Shown: in pieces, positions 51,701-59,001 of the stretch
Layout of the letters: each line of letters begins with the position of its first letter
Numbering within the stretch: position 1 is the first letter of the stretch
NCBI GenBank assembly: GCA_963750065.1
Contig: CAVVPK010000012.1
Coordinates: 124,001-188,000 of the forward strand
Length of the DNA stretch: 64,000 nucleotides
Reading direction: 5' to 3'
Origin: CAVSRC01 sp963750065
GTDB lineage: Bacteria > Pseudomonadota > Alphaproteobacteria > Rhizobiales > Kaistiaceae
The notes under the pieces: model-generated
What the model saw: only the letters and a program-made list of their open reading frames with translations
Databases searched by the model: none
What the model was told of the DNA's origin: nothing
Translations under genes and position numbers: made by a program

Positions 51701-52076
51701 TGAATGTGGCGTAGATCAGCGAGGTGACGGTCGAGCCGATATAGCCGAAACCGGCGCCGCGGGTGAGCAGATCGATATCGACGCCGTAGCGCGAGGCGTA
51801 GCGCGCTACCGGCACGCCGGTGAGGAACAGGAGGATGCCGGCAACGACCGTGGCGGCGATGGTGTTGGTGACGCCGTAGGAGAGCGTGATCGAGCCGCCG
51901 ATGGCTTCCAGCGCCAGGAAGGAGATGGCGCCGATGGCGGTCTGGGCGACCCGCGGCGTCGACCAGCGCCGGGCGCTCTTGGCGGTGAAGCGCAGCGCGT
52001 AGTCTTCCAGCGTCTGGTTGGCGACCCAGCGGTTATATTCTCGACGGACCGGCAGGATTCTCTGTCGCCCCGCCAT
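48729..52076 (-). CDS. NCS1-type transporter-hybrid histidine kinase with Cys-rich linker
   Basis: 1115 residues from ATG 52076 (AGRQRILPVRREYNRW). Residues about 40-485 are a nucleobase/cation symporter-1 (NCS1) permease with some 12 membrane spans (SITLSYGVTNTIAATVVAG, GVDIDLLTRGAGFGYIGS, NVMNAYAGSLAWSNFFSRL). At about 494-532 lies an eight-Cys linker (RCTVC, YCPAYSGPICSLCC, RCNDLC), zinc- or Fe-S-like. Two more membrane spans, a coiled coil, HisKA GLSHELRTPLNSVFGY, HATPase (NLFSNAIKFTE, DTGVGIA, GTGLGLTIVK), and a C-terminal receiver (LFILDISMPGINGWD) follow. Divergent from urtA, so a sensor for urea/purine-type nitrogen compounds is likely. Confidence 0.88.
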   Translation of the reverse strand: MAGRQRILPVRREYNRWVANQTLEDYALRFTAKSARRWSTPRVAQTAIGAISFLALEAIGGSITLSYGVTNTIAATVVAGILLFLTGVPVARYASRYGVDIDLLTRGAGFGYIGSTVTSLIYATFTFILFAIEASIMSTALQVCFGVPLPIGYVISAVAVIPLVTHGMTRISRFQIITQPLWIGLNILPVGFIAMQDWGSFEIWRNFPGLGATDAGFDLLKFGAAASVILALMPQIGEQVDVLRFTPVGGSKRGWIGTLLAGPGWVVLGAPKLLFGSFLAVLALSHAVPAEHAAEPAQMYRVAFGYVIPWQDFVLLLTAAFVVVSQLKINVMNAYAGSLAWSNFFSRLTHSHPGRVVWLVFNVSIALVLMELGIYTALEKILALFSIVAVAWLGSIVADLTINKRLGLSPPGIEFKRAHLYDINPVGVGAMGISATLALISATGLFGATAQALAVFIALAVPFIAAPAIAWATKGKYYLARKPRANWQALSEIRCTVCDLAFEPEDTAYCPAYSGPICSLCCSLDARCNDLCKPKARLQAQASAVVAALLPASLTAHISPCIVQYFGLLTVFMALISTVLLLVNFQVTTAAPAYADTVARSLWAAFFILMIIAGILAWFLVLAHESRRVAQEESARQTTLLLREIEAHSRTDAALQKAKEVAEAANQAKSRYLVGLSHELRTPLNSVFGYTQILERDAAIPAEQKSRVHIIRRSAEHLSGLIDGLLEISKIETGRLQLQRNEIHLDEFLTDIVEMFRPQAEAKGLAFHYIRPDIMPEVVSTDGKRLRQILVNLFSNAIKFTESGHVSLTVSLRSQVATLTIEDTGVGIAAEDLPKIFDPFERGTAERTRLVPGTGLGLTIVKMLVSLMGGDVTVSSEPGKGSTFDIRLMLSTVARRRPSAAPSRRITGYAGVRRTVLVVDDDPDQHDLIRQILEPLGFTVLATGNGAECMALTADLKPDLFILDISMPGINGWDLAKVLRQKDQSGAILMLSANVGETQPTPSEEDAHDAVMVKPFEVQHLLDRIADLTGIDWQEEAPPAKADGASPAALTSPGPEHVAELKRLGRIGYVRGIEGKLDQLDGDAANRAFVGEMRRHVRAFDFRRYMERLEEIGDE

Positions 52077-52393
52077 CGTTTCCCTCGCCCCCGCCCGATT
52101 TGGCTGCACGCAGCCGATTTCCGCTGCCGCTTTGCGATGCAAGATGCGGGCCGCTGGCGTCTGAAAAGGCAGGGCCTTGCCGGGTCCGCGAGGTAGCGCG
52201 CGGCCGGCCTACGTCAATCGACGTATATGCGCGCTCACACGAACTGTCCGAAGGTTCATGTGACGACCAAACGGCCGGCACTGGCATGCCGGGTGCATGT
52301 CGGGGTTCGAGCCAAGGGGCGGTCGTCACGCAACACGCCGAACCAACGCGCGTCCTGCCCTCCCGCAGGCGACGTCAAGAGGAGAGTTCACGC
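52077..52393. other. Divergent control region between the NCS1-kinase and urtA
   Basis: 317 bp without a gene. Contains a perfect palindrome TACGTC-AATC-GACGTA at 52210-52225, a candidate target for the LuxR-type regulator next door, and a sigma54-like promoter at 52282-52297. Nothing else recognised. Confidence 0.55.
52282..52297 (+). promoter_or_regulatory. Sigma54-like promoter of urtA
   Basis: TGGCATGCCGGGTGCA fits the -24/-12 consensus TGGCACG-N4-TTGCA with the invariant GG (52283-52284) and GC (52295-52296) 12 bp apart and two mismatches outside them. It lies about 100 bp upstream of urtA; urt operons are commonly under nitrogen/sigma54 control. Confidence 0.55.
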
Positions 52394-53707
52394 ATGTTCA
52401 AATCGACGGGCCGGTTCCTCGGCTCACTGGCGATGGCGGCCGCGGTCGCGTTGCCGCTTGCCACGTCGGCCCGGGCTGCCGACGACACGATCAAGGTCGG
52501 CATCCTGCATTCGCTGTCGGGCACCATGGCGATTTCGGAGACCACTCTGAAAGACGTCATGCTGATGCTCATCGACGAGCAGAACAAGAAGGGCGGCTTG
52601 CTCGGCAAGAAGCTCGAGCCGGTCGTCGTCGACCCGGCGTCCAACTGGCCGCTCTTCGCCGAGAAGGCGCGTGAGCTGATCAGCCAGGACAAGGTGGCCG
52701 CGGTGTTCGGCTGCTGGACCTCGGTCAGCCGCAAGTCGGTGCTGCCGGTGTTCAAGGAGCTCAATTCGATCCTCTTCTATCCCGTCCAGTACGAGGGCGA
52801 GGAGAGCGAGCGCAACGTCTTCTATACCGGTGCGGCGCCGAACCAGCAGGCGATTCCGGCCGTCGACTATCTGATGAGCGCGGACGGCGGCTCGGTGAAG
52901 CGTTGGGTGCTGGAAGGCACCGACTACGTCTATCCGCGCACCACCAACAAGATCCTCGAGGCCTACCTCAAGGCCAAGGGCGTCGCGGCGGAAGACATCA
53001 TGGTCAACTACACGCCCTTCGGCTTCTCCGACTGGCAGACCGAAGTGTCGAAGATCAAGGCCTTCGGCTCGGCCGGCAAGAAGACCGCGGTGGTCTCGAC
53101 CATCAACGGCGACGCCAACGTTCCCTTCTACAAGGAGCTCGGCAACCAGGGCATCAAGGCGACCGACATTCCGGTGGTCGCCTTCTCGGTCGGCGAGGAA
53201 GAGCTGTCGGGCATGGACACCAAGCCGCTCGTCGGTCACCTGGCGGCGTGGAACTACTTCGAGAGCGTCGATACGCCCGCCAACGCGGCCTTCATCAAGG
53301 AATGGCACGCCTGGACGAAGAACGACAAGCGCACCACCAACGATCCGATGGAAGCCCACTACATCGGCTTCAACATGTGGGTGAAGGCGGTCGAGAAGGC
53401 CGGCACCACCGATCCCGACAAGGTTATTCCCGCGATGGTCGGCATCACCGTGCCCAACCTCACCGGCGGCTATGCCACCATGATGCCGAACCATCACATC
53501 ACCAAGCCGGTGCTGGTCGGTGAGATCCAGGACAACGGCCAGTTCAACACCGTCTGGCAGTCGCCCGGCGAAGTGCCCGGTGACGCCTGGTCGGATTACC
53601 TGCCCGGGTCCAAGGACCTGATCTCCGATTGGCGTGCTCCGCTTTCCTGCGGCAACTTCAACGTCAAGACCGGAAAGTGCGGCGGCGAACAGACTGCCGC
53701 GAAATAG
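52394..53707 (+). CDS. urtA: Urea ABC importer substrate-binding protein
   Basis: 437 residues from ATG 52394, preceded by AAGAGGAGAG; in-frame upstream sequence is non-homologous. Signal peptide FLGSLAMAAAVALPLATSARA. UrtA fold: IKVGILHSLSGTMAISETTLKDV, LEPVVVDPASNWPLFAEKAR, VFGCWTSVSRKSVLPVFKE, LFYPVQYEGEESERNVFYTG, YPRTTNKILEAYLK, VSTINGDANVPFYKELGNQG, AYATMMPNHHI-like (GYATMMPNHHITKPVLVGEI). Binds urea in the periplasm for UrtBCDE. The order urtABCDE is complete here. Followed by a hairpin before urtB. Confidence 0.95.
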   Translation: MFKSTGRFLGSLAMAAAVALPLATSARAADDTIKVGILHSLSGTMAISETTLKDVMLMLIDEQNKKGGLLGKKLEPVVVDPASNWPLFAEKARELISQDKVAAVFGCWTSVSRKSVLPVFKELNSILFYPVQYEGEESERNVFYTGAAPNQQAIPAVDYLMSADGGSVKRWVLEGTDYVYPRTTNKILEAYLKAKGVAAEDIMVNYTPFGFSDWQTEVSKIKAFGSAGKKTAVVSTINGDANVPFYKELGNQGIKATDIPVVAFSVGEEELSGMDTKPLVGHLAAWNYFESVDTPANAAFIKEWHAWTKNDKRTTNDPMEAHYIGFNMWVKAVEKAGTTDPDKVIPAMVGITVPNLTGGYATMMPNHHITKPVLVGEIQDNGQFNTVWQSPGEVPGDAWSDYLPGSKDLISDWRAPLSCGNFNVKTGKCGGEQTAAK

Positions 53708-53723
53708 ACCCGCGTGAAAACTG

Positions 53724-53748
53724 CCGGACGGGGCTTGGCCCCGTCCGG
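53724..53748 (+). other. Hairpin between urtA and urtB
   Basis: Perfect 11-bp stem CCGGACGGGGC / GCCCCGTCCGG with a TTG loop, starting 17 bp after urtA. Followed by TCCTCC but no T-run; likely partial terminator or mRNA-protecting structure. Confidence 0.75.
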
Positions 53749-53778
53749 TCCTCCTGCCAGGACAACGGTCTTTTCTGC

Positions 53779-55389
53779 ATGTCGATATTGCGCACGCCGA
53801 TCCTGCTGCTCCTGTTCCTGATGGGCCTGACGCTCGGCGCCGGTGCCGCGCCGGCCGACGATCTCACCGCCGCGCTGCAGGGCCTCTCCAAGGACAGCTA
53901 CACCGAGACCGTGAAGGCGGTGAACGCCGTCGCCGCCAGCGGCAGCGACCGCGCCGAAGTGATCCTCACGGCACTCAAGAACGGCCACCTCTATTTCGCC
54001 ACCTCCGACAATCAGGCCTACATCAAGGATGACTCCGGCAATCTTGTCGTTGCCGTGACCGGAGAGCCGCACCAGGGCGACGTGCCGTTCGGGCTGAAGA
54101 AGGTCCGCGTCAACAATCTGGTCCGCGGTGCGCTGGACGCGGCCATGGGTTCGCTGCAGCTGATGGCGCACGACCCGGACAAGCGCCGCGCTTCCGCCGA
54201 TGCCGTGTTCAAGTCGCGCGATGCCTCCGCCCTGCCAGCGCTGGAAAAGGCGATCGCTGCCGAGAAGGACCCGGACGTGAAGCGCGTCCAGCTTCAGGCC
54301 CGCGCCGCCGTCATCCTCGCCATGCCCGACGCCAGCCAGGCCGACATGCTCGATGCCGTCGCCGTCATCCGCGACCGCGGCGACCAGGACGCGCTCGGTC
54401 TGCTGGCGAGCCTGCCGGCGACCGCGCCCAAGCCGGTGCTCGCCGCGGCCGAGAAGGCGATCGGCGTCATCAAGGGCTCGCTGGCCCTGTGGGATGTCCT
54501 CCAGAACCTCTGGTACGGCCTGTCGCTGGGCTCGGTTCTGCTGCTTGCGGCCATCGGTCTGGCCATCACCTTCGGCGTGATGGGCGTCATCAACATGGCC
54601 CATGGCGAGATGGTGATGCTCGGCGCCTACACCACCTTCGTCGTGCAGGAGACCATCCGCACCCACGCGCCGTGGCTGTTCGACTGGTCGCTGGCCATCG
54701 CCCTGCCGCTCGCCTTCCTGGTCGCCGGCGCGGTCGGCGTCGCCATCGAGCGCGGCGTCATCCGCTTCCTCTACGGCCGCCCGCTGGAGACGCTGCTTGC
54801 CACCTGGGGCCTGTCGCTGATCCTGCAGCAGGCCGTGCGCACCATCTTCGGTCCCAACAACCGCCAGGTCGGCAATCCGAGCTGGATGTCCGGCGCCACC
54901 GAGATCGGCAACCTGTCGATCACCTACAACCGCTTCTGGATCATCGTCTTCGCCATCGGCGTGTTCGTGCTGCTGCTGATGGTGCTGCGCTTCACCACCT
55001 TCGGCCTGCAGATGCGCGCCGTCACCCAGAACCGCGCCATGGCCTCGGCCATGGGCATCCGCACGCCCTGGGTCGATGCGCTCACCTTCGGGCTCGGCTC
55101 GGGCATCGCCGGCATCGCCGGTGTCGCCCTGTCGCAGATCGACAATGTCAGCCCCAATCTCGGCCAGGGCTACATCATCGACAGTTTCATGGTCGTGGTC
55201 TTCGGCGGCGTCGGCAATCTGTGGGGGACGCTGGTCGGCGCCTTCTCGCTCGGCATCGCCAACAAGTTCCTCGAACCCTATGCCGGCGCGGTGCTCGGCA
55301 AGATCGCCATCCTGGTCTTCATCATCCTGTTCATCCAGCGGCGTCCGCGCGGCATGTTCGCGCTCAAGGGCCGGGCGGTGGAAGCATGA
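53779..55389 (+). CDS. urtB: Urea ABC importer permease UrtB
   Basis: 536 residues from ATG 53779; earlier in-frame sequence is not homologous. N-terminal signal segment (TPILLLLFLMGLTLGAGAAPA), then a roughly 220-residue periplasmic helical extension unique to UrtB (KNGHLYFATSDNQAYIKDD, LQARAAVILAMPDA). A LivH-type permease follows from about residue 235 (IGLAITFGVMGVINMAHGEMVMLG, MRAVTQNRAMASAMGIRTPW, VVVFGGVGNLWGTLVGAF). Forms the channel with UrtC, whose gene overlaps by 4 nt. Confidence 0.95.
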   Translation: MSILRTPILLLLFLMGLTLGAGAAPADDLTAALQGLSKDSYTETVKAVNAVAASGSDRAEVILTALKNGHLYFATSDNQAYIKDDSGNLVVAVTGEPHQGDVPFGLKKVRVNNLVRGALDAAMGSLQLMAHDPDKRRASADAVFKSRDASALPALEKAIAAEKDPDVKRVQLQARAAVILAMPDASQADMLDAVAVIRDRGDQDALGLLASLPATAPKPVLAAAEKAIGVIKGSLALWDVLQNLWYGLSLGSVLLLAAIGLAITFGVMGVINMAHGEMVMLGAYTTFVVQETIRTHAPWLFDWSLAIALPLAFLVAGAVGVAIERGVIRFLYGRPLETLLATWGLSLILQQAVRTIFGPNNRQVGNPSWMSGATEIGNLSITYNRFWIIVFAIGVFVLLLMVLRFTTFGLQMRAVTQNRAMASAMGIRTPWVDALTFGLGSGIAGIAGVALSQIDNVSPNLGQGYIIDSFMVVVFGGVGNLWGTLVGAFSLGIANKFLEPYAGAVLGKIAILVFIILFIQRRPRGMFALKGRAVEA

Positions 55390-56570
55390 TGGGCCGCTTT
55401 CTCTCAGGCGGCGTCGACCGCGCCGCGCTCATCGTCCTGGTGCTGATCGTCGGCTTCGGCGCGCTCATCCCGGCGCTCAATCTGTGGACGCCGGTGGGAA
55501 GTCCGTTGCATGTGCCCAACTATCTGGTGCCGCTTATCGGCAAGTACCTGACCTACGGCCTGCTGGCGCTCGCCGTCGGTCTGATCTGGGGCTATGCCGG
55601 CATCCTGTCGCTCGGCCACGGCGCCTTCTTCGCCCTCGGCGGCTACGCCATGGGCATGTACCTGATGCGCCAGATCGGCACGCGCGGCGTCTATGCCGAT
55701 CCGGTCCTTCCCGACTTCATGGTCTTCCTCAACTGGAAGCACCTGCCCTGGTACTGGTACGGCTTCGACATGTTCTGGTTCGCGGCACTCATGGTGCTCG
55801 TCGTGCCCGGCCTGCTCGCGTATGTCTTCGGCTGGTTCGCCTTCAGGAGCCGCGTCACCGGCGTCTATCTGTCGATCATCACACAGGCGATGACCTATGC
55901 GCTGCTGCTCGCCTTCTTCCGCAACGACATGGGCTTCGGCGGCAATAACGGGCTGACCGACTTCAAGGACATCCTCGGCTTCAACATCCAGGCCGATTCG
56001 ACCCGCGGCGCCCTGTTCTTCGCCTCGGCTCTGGCGCTAGCCATCGGCTATCTGGTCAGCCGCGCCGTTGTCGCCTCCAGATTCGGCAAGGTTCTGGTCG
56101 CCGTGCGCGACGCGGAGAGCCGCACCCGCTTCCTCGGCTACCGGGTAGAGAAGTACAAACTGGTGGTCTGGGTACTGTCGGCCTGCATGGCCGGCGTCGC
56201 CGGCGCCCTCTACGTGCCCCAGGTCGGCATCATCAATCCGAGCGAGTTCGCGCCCGCCAATTCGATCGAGGTGGTCATCTGGTGCGCCGTCGGCGGCCGC
56301 GGCACGCTGGTCGGCCCGATCGTCGGCGCGCTCATCGTCAACTTCGCCAAGACCTGGTTCACAACTGGCGTCTTTGCCCCCTACTGGCTGTTTGCGCTGG
56401 GCGGCCTCTTCGTCGCGGTCACCCTTTTCCTGCCAAAGGGCATTGTCGGCACGCTTGCGGGCTGGACCCGCCGGCGCCACGCACCCCCGCCGGCGGCCGA
56501 GGCGCCGGCGCCCAATTTACCGCCGACCGCCGACATGGTCGAAGACACCGTGACCAACCCGGCGGAGTGA
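55386..56570 (+). CDS. urtC: Urea ABC importer permease UrtC
   Basis: 394 residues from ATG 55386, overlapping urtB. LivM-type membrane protein: LTYGLLALAVGLIWGYAGILSLGHGAFFALGGY, a UrtC-specific loop FLNWKHLPWYWYGFDMFWF, FRSRVTGVYLSIITQAMTYALL, NDMGFGGNNGLTDFK, CAVGGRGTLVGPIVGALIV. The C-terminus is a proline/alanine-rich tail. Pairs with UrtB as the urea channel. Confidence 0.95.
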   Translation: MMGRFLSGGVDRAALIVLVLIVGFGALIPALNLWTPVGSPLHVPNYLVPLIGKYLTYGLLALAVGLIWGYAGILSLGHGAFFALGGYAMGMYLMRQIGTRGVYADPVLPDFMVFLNWKHLPWYWYGFDMFWFAALMVLVVPGLLAYVFGWFAFRSRVTGVYLSIITQAMTYALLLAFFRNDMGFGGNNGLTDFKDILGFNIQADSTRGALFFASALALAIGYLVSRAVVASRFGKVLVAVRDAESRTRFLGYRVEKYKLVVWVLSACMAGVAGALYVPQVGIINPSEFAPANSIEVVIWCAVGGRGTLVGPIVGALIVNFAKTWFTTGVFAPYWLFALGGLFVAVTLFLPKGIVGTLAGWTRRRHAPPPAAEAPAPNLPPTADMVEDTVTNPAE

Positions 56571-56575
56571 GAGCG

Positions 56576-57328
<753 letters not shown>

Positions 57329-57374
57329 CAAGAGGCGAGGAGGAGCGAAGCTCCGACCGGGAAAGAACAATGCC

Positions 57375-58070
57375 ATGCTGAAGGCAACCAACGTCGATCT
57401 CTACTATGGCGCCGCCCAGGCGCTGCGCGGCGTGTCGTTCTCCGCCGAGACCGGCAAGGTCTCGGCGCTGATGGGCCGCAACGGCGTCGGCAAGACCTCG
57501 TTCCTGCGCGCCATCATGGGCGAGCAGCCGATCGCCGCCGGCGAGATCGCGCTCGACGGCAAGGCGCTCGGCCGCATGGCGCCGCACGACCGCGCCCGTC
57601 TCGGCATCGCCTACGTGCCGCAGGGCCGCGAGATCTTTCCGTTGCTGACCGTCGAGGAGAACCTCAAGACCGGCTATGCACAACTGCCCAACAGCCAGCG
57701 CTCGATTCCCGCCGACGTGTTCGATCTCTTCCCGGTGCTGGCCGATATGCTGCGCCGGCGCGGCGGCGACCTCTCCGGCGGCCAGCAGCAGCAGCTCGCC
57801 ATCGGCCGGGCGCTGGTGACGCGGCCGAAGCTGCTGGTCCTTGATGAGCCGACCGAAGGCATCCAGCCCTCGATCATCAAGGACATCGGCCGCGCCATCG
57901 AGTGGCTCAGGACCAAGGGCGAAATGGCAATCCTGCTGGTCGAGCAGTATTTCGACTTCGTCCACCAGCTCGCCGACAGCTTCGCGGTCATGGACCGAGG
58001 CGAGATCATCCTCTCGGGCACGCGCGAGGAGATGGACCCGGACAAGGTCCGCCGGCATTTGACGGTGTAG
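57375..58070 (+). CDS. urtE: Urea ABC importer ATPase UrtE
   Basis: 231 residues. Walker A GRNGVGKTSFLRAIMGEQP, YVPQGREIFPLLTVEENL, signature GGDLSGGQQQQLAIGRAL, Walker B LLVLDEPTEGIQPSII, and the C-terminal MAILLVEQYFDFVHQLADSFAVMDRG seen in UrtE proteins. Last gene of the urea transport operon; no urease genes follow in this window. The next gene is convergent, 5 bp away, so transcripts probably meet there. Confidence 0.95.
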   Translation: MLKATNVDLYYGAAQALRGVSFSAETGKVSALMGRNGVGKTSFLRAIMGEQPIAAGEIALDGKALGRMAPHDRARLGIAYVPQGREIFPLLTVEENLKTGYAQLPNSQRSIPADVFDLFPVLADMLRRRGGDLSGGQQQQLAIGRALVTRPKLLVLDEPTEGIQPSIIKDIGRAIEWLRTKGEMAILLVEQYFDFVHQLADSFAVMDRGEIILSGTREEMDPDKVRRHLTV

Positions 58071-58075
58071 GCGGA

Positions 58076-58486
58076 CTACTTCTGCACCTTCGCCTCGAGG
58101 GCGGCGGCCATCGCCTTGTCCGGGTTGCCGAGGAGGCGGGTCTTGATCGCGCCGCCGGGACCGGACTCTTCCAGCAGGCCCCAGGCAGGATCGCCGCCAT
58201 TGGCGAAGACGACATGGAGCGTGTTGCCCCAGCAGTCGTGCGGCTTGCACACGCTGGCATAGACGTCGAGCGCACCGTCGACGGTGATGTCCTCGCTGGG
58301 GGCGGCGACGCCGTTCATCGACTTGGCAAAGGTCTTCAGCCAGGCCGGCAGGGTCTTCTCTTGCGCCAGCAGAGCATGGAAGCCCTTGCTGTAGCCCTTG
58401 ATCTCCAGGAGCTCGAACAGATAGGGGCCGGCGAAGGCCGGTGTCGCCAACGAGATGAGCAGCAGGGTCGCAAGGATACGTCGCAT
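58076..58486 (-). CDS. Inhibitor of vertebrate lysozyme (Ivy) family periplasmic protein
   Basis: 136 residues from ATG 58486, with AAAGAGAGACCG upstream. Sec signal peptide (RRILATLLLISLATPAFA), then the Ivy pattern: the inhibitory loop CKPHDC in YASVCKPHDCWGNTLHVVF, and LLANTKTLPAWL-like KTLPAWLKTFAKSMNG. Ivy proteins bind c-type lysozymes through this Cys-bounded loop and guard peptidoglycan, or control lytic enzymes. The small acidic/hydrophobic domain and length fit. Located between the GNAT gene and urtE, expressed from its own side. Confidence 0.78.
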   Translation of the reverse strand: MRRILATLLLISLATPAFAGPYLFELLEIKGYSKGFHALLAQEKTLPAWLKTFAKSMNGVAAPSEDITVDGALDVYASVCKPHDCWGNTLHVVFANGGDPAWGLLEESGPGGAIKTRLLGNPDKAMAAALEAKVQK

Positions 58487-58542
58487 CGGTCTCTCTTTCT
58501 GTCGGTTGCCTGTCGGGCAGGTTAGCTGACGGCCAGATGCGA

Positions 58543-59001
58543 TCAATGGTTGTTTTCGCCGGACGGCTCGTTTGCCAGCACCTTCTGGAAGACCACGGTC
58601 GGGTTCTTGGCGTAGCCGAGGTGCTCGTAGAAGCCGCGCACGGCCTCGTTTTCCGCGCGGATGAGGAGTTGCACCTTCCAGATGCCGCGTGCCGTGAGCC
58701 AGGCTTCCGCCGCCTGCATGATCGCCCGGCCGAGGCCGCTGAGCTGCCGCTCCGGCAGGGTGGCGAGGTAATAGACCCAGCCGCGGTGACCGTCCTCGCC
58801 GACCATCACGGCGGCGGCGATGCTGCCGCCGATCTCAGCCACCAGCACGGTCGAATGCGGCCCCCGGCGCGCAAAGGCGATGTCATGCGCGGGATCGTTC
58901 CACGGGCGGGTCACGCCGGCCGCGTGCCACAGCGCGATCACCGCGGCGACGTCGCCATCCGCGATCGGGCGGATGACGGGAGGCTCAGCCCGCGGCGTCA
59001 T
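58543..59001 (-). CDS. GNAT family N-acetyltransferase
   Basis: 152 residues. GNAT fold with acetyl-CoA site QLSGLGRAIMQAAEAWLTARG, preceded by the V-shaped strand pattern GWVYYLATLPERQ, and IRAENEAVRGFYEHLGYAKNPTVVFQK at the C-terminus, the YpeA/RimI-like form. Its start overlaps the end of the DgoK-DgoA gene by 17 bp, so it is probably in the galactonate operon, although its substrate is not predicted. Confidence 0.85.
   Translation of the reverse strand: MTPRAEPPVIRPIADGDVAAVIALWHAAGVTRPWNDPAHDIAFARRGPHSTVLVAEIGGSIAAAVMVGEDGHRGWVYYLATLPERQLSGLGRAIMQAAEAWLTARGIWKVQLLIRAENEAVRGFYEHLGYAKNPTVVFQKVLANEPSGENNH

Noticed and set aside
48447..52196. A 1249-residue plus-strand frame opposite the NCS1-kinase
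   Set aside because: Antisense shadow; amino-acid composition is typical of reversed GC-rich coding sequence. The opposing frame has clear transporter and kinase motifs.
52100..52393. Upstream extension of urtA in frame
   Set aside because: It would add 98 non-homologous residues ahead of a standard signal peptide and would cover the promoter elements.
53724..53748. Full terminator between urtA and urtB
   Set aside because: No T-run follows, and urtBCDE need transcription from the same promoter, so partial attenuation or mRNA protection is a better reading.
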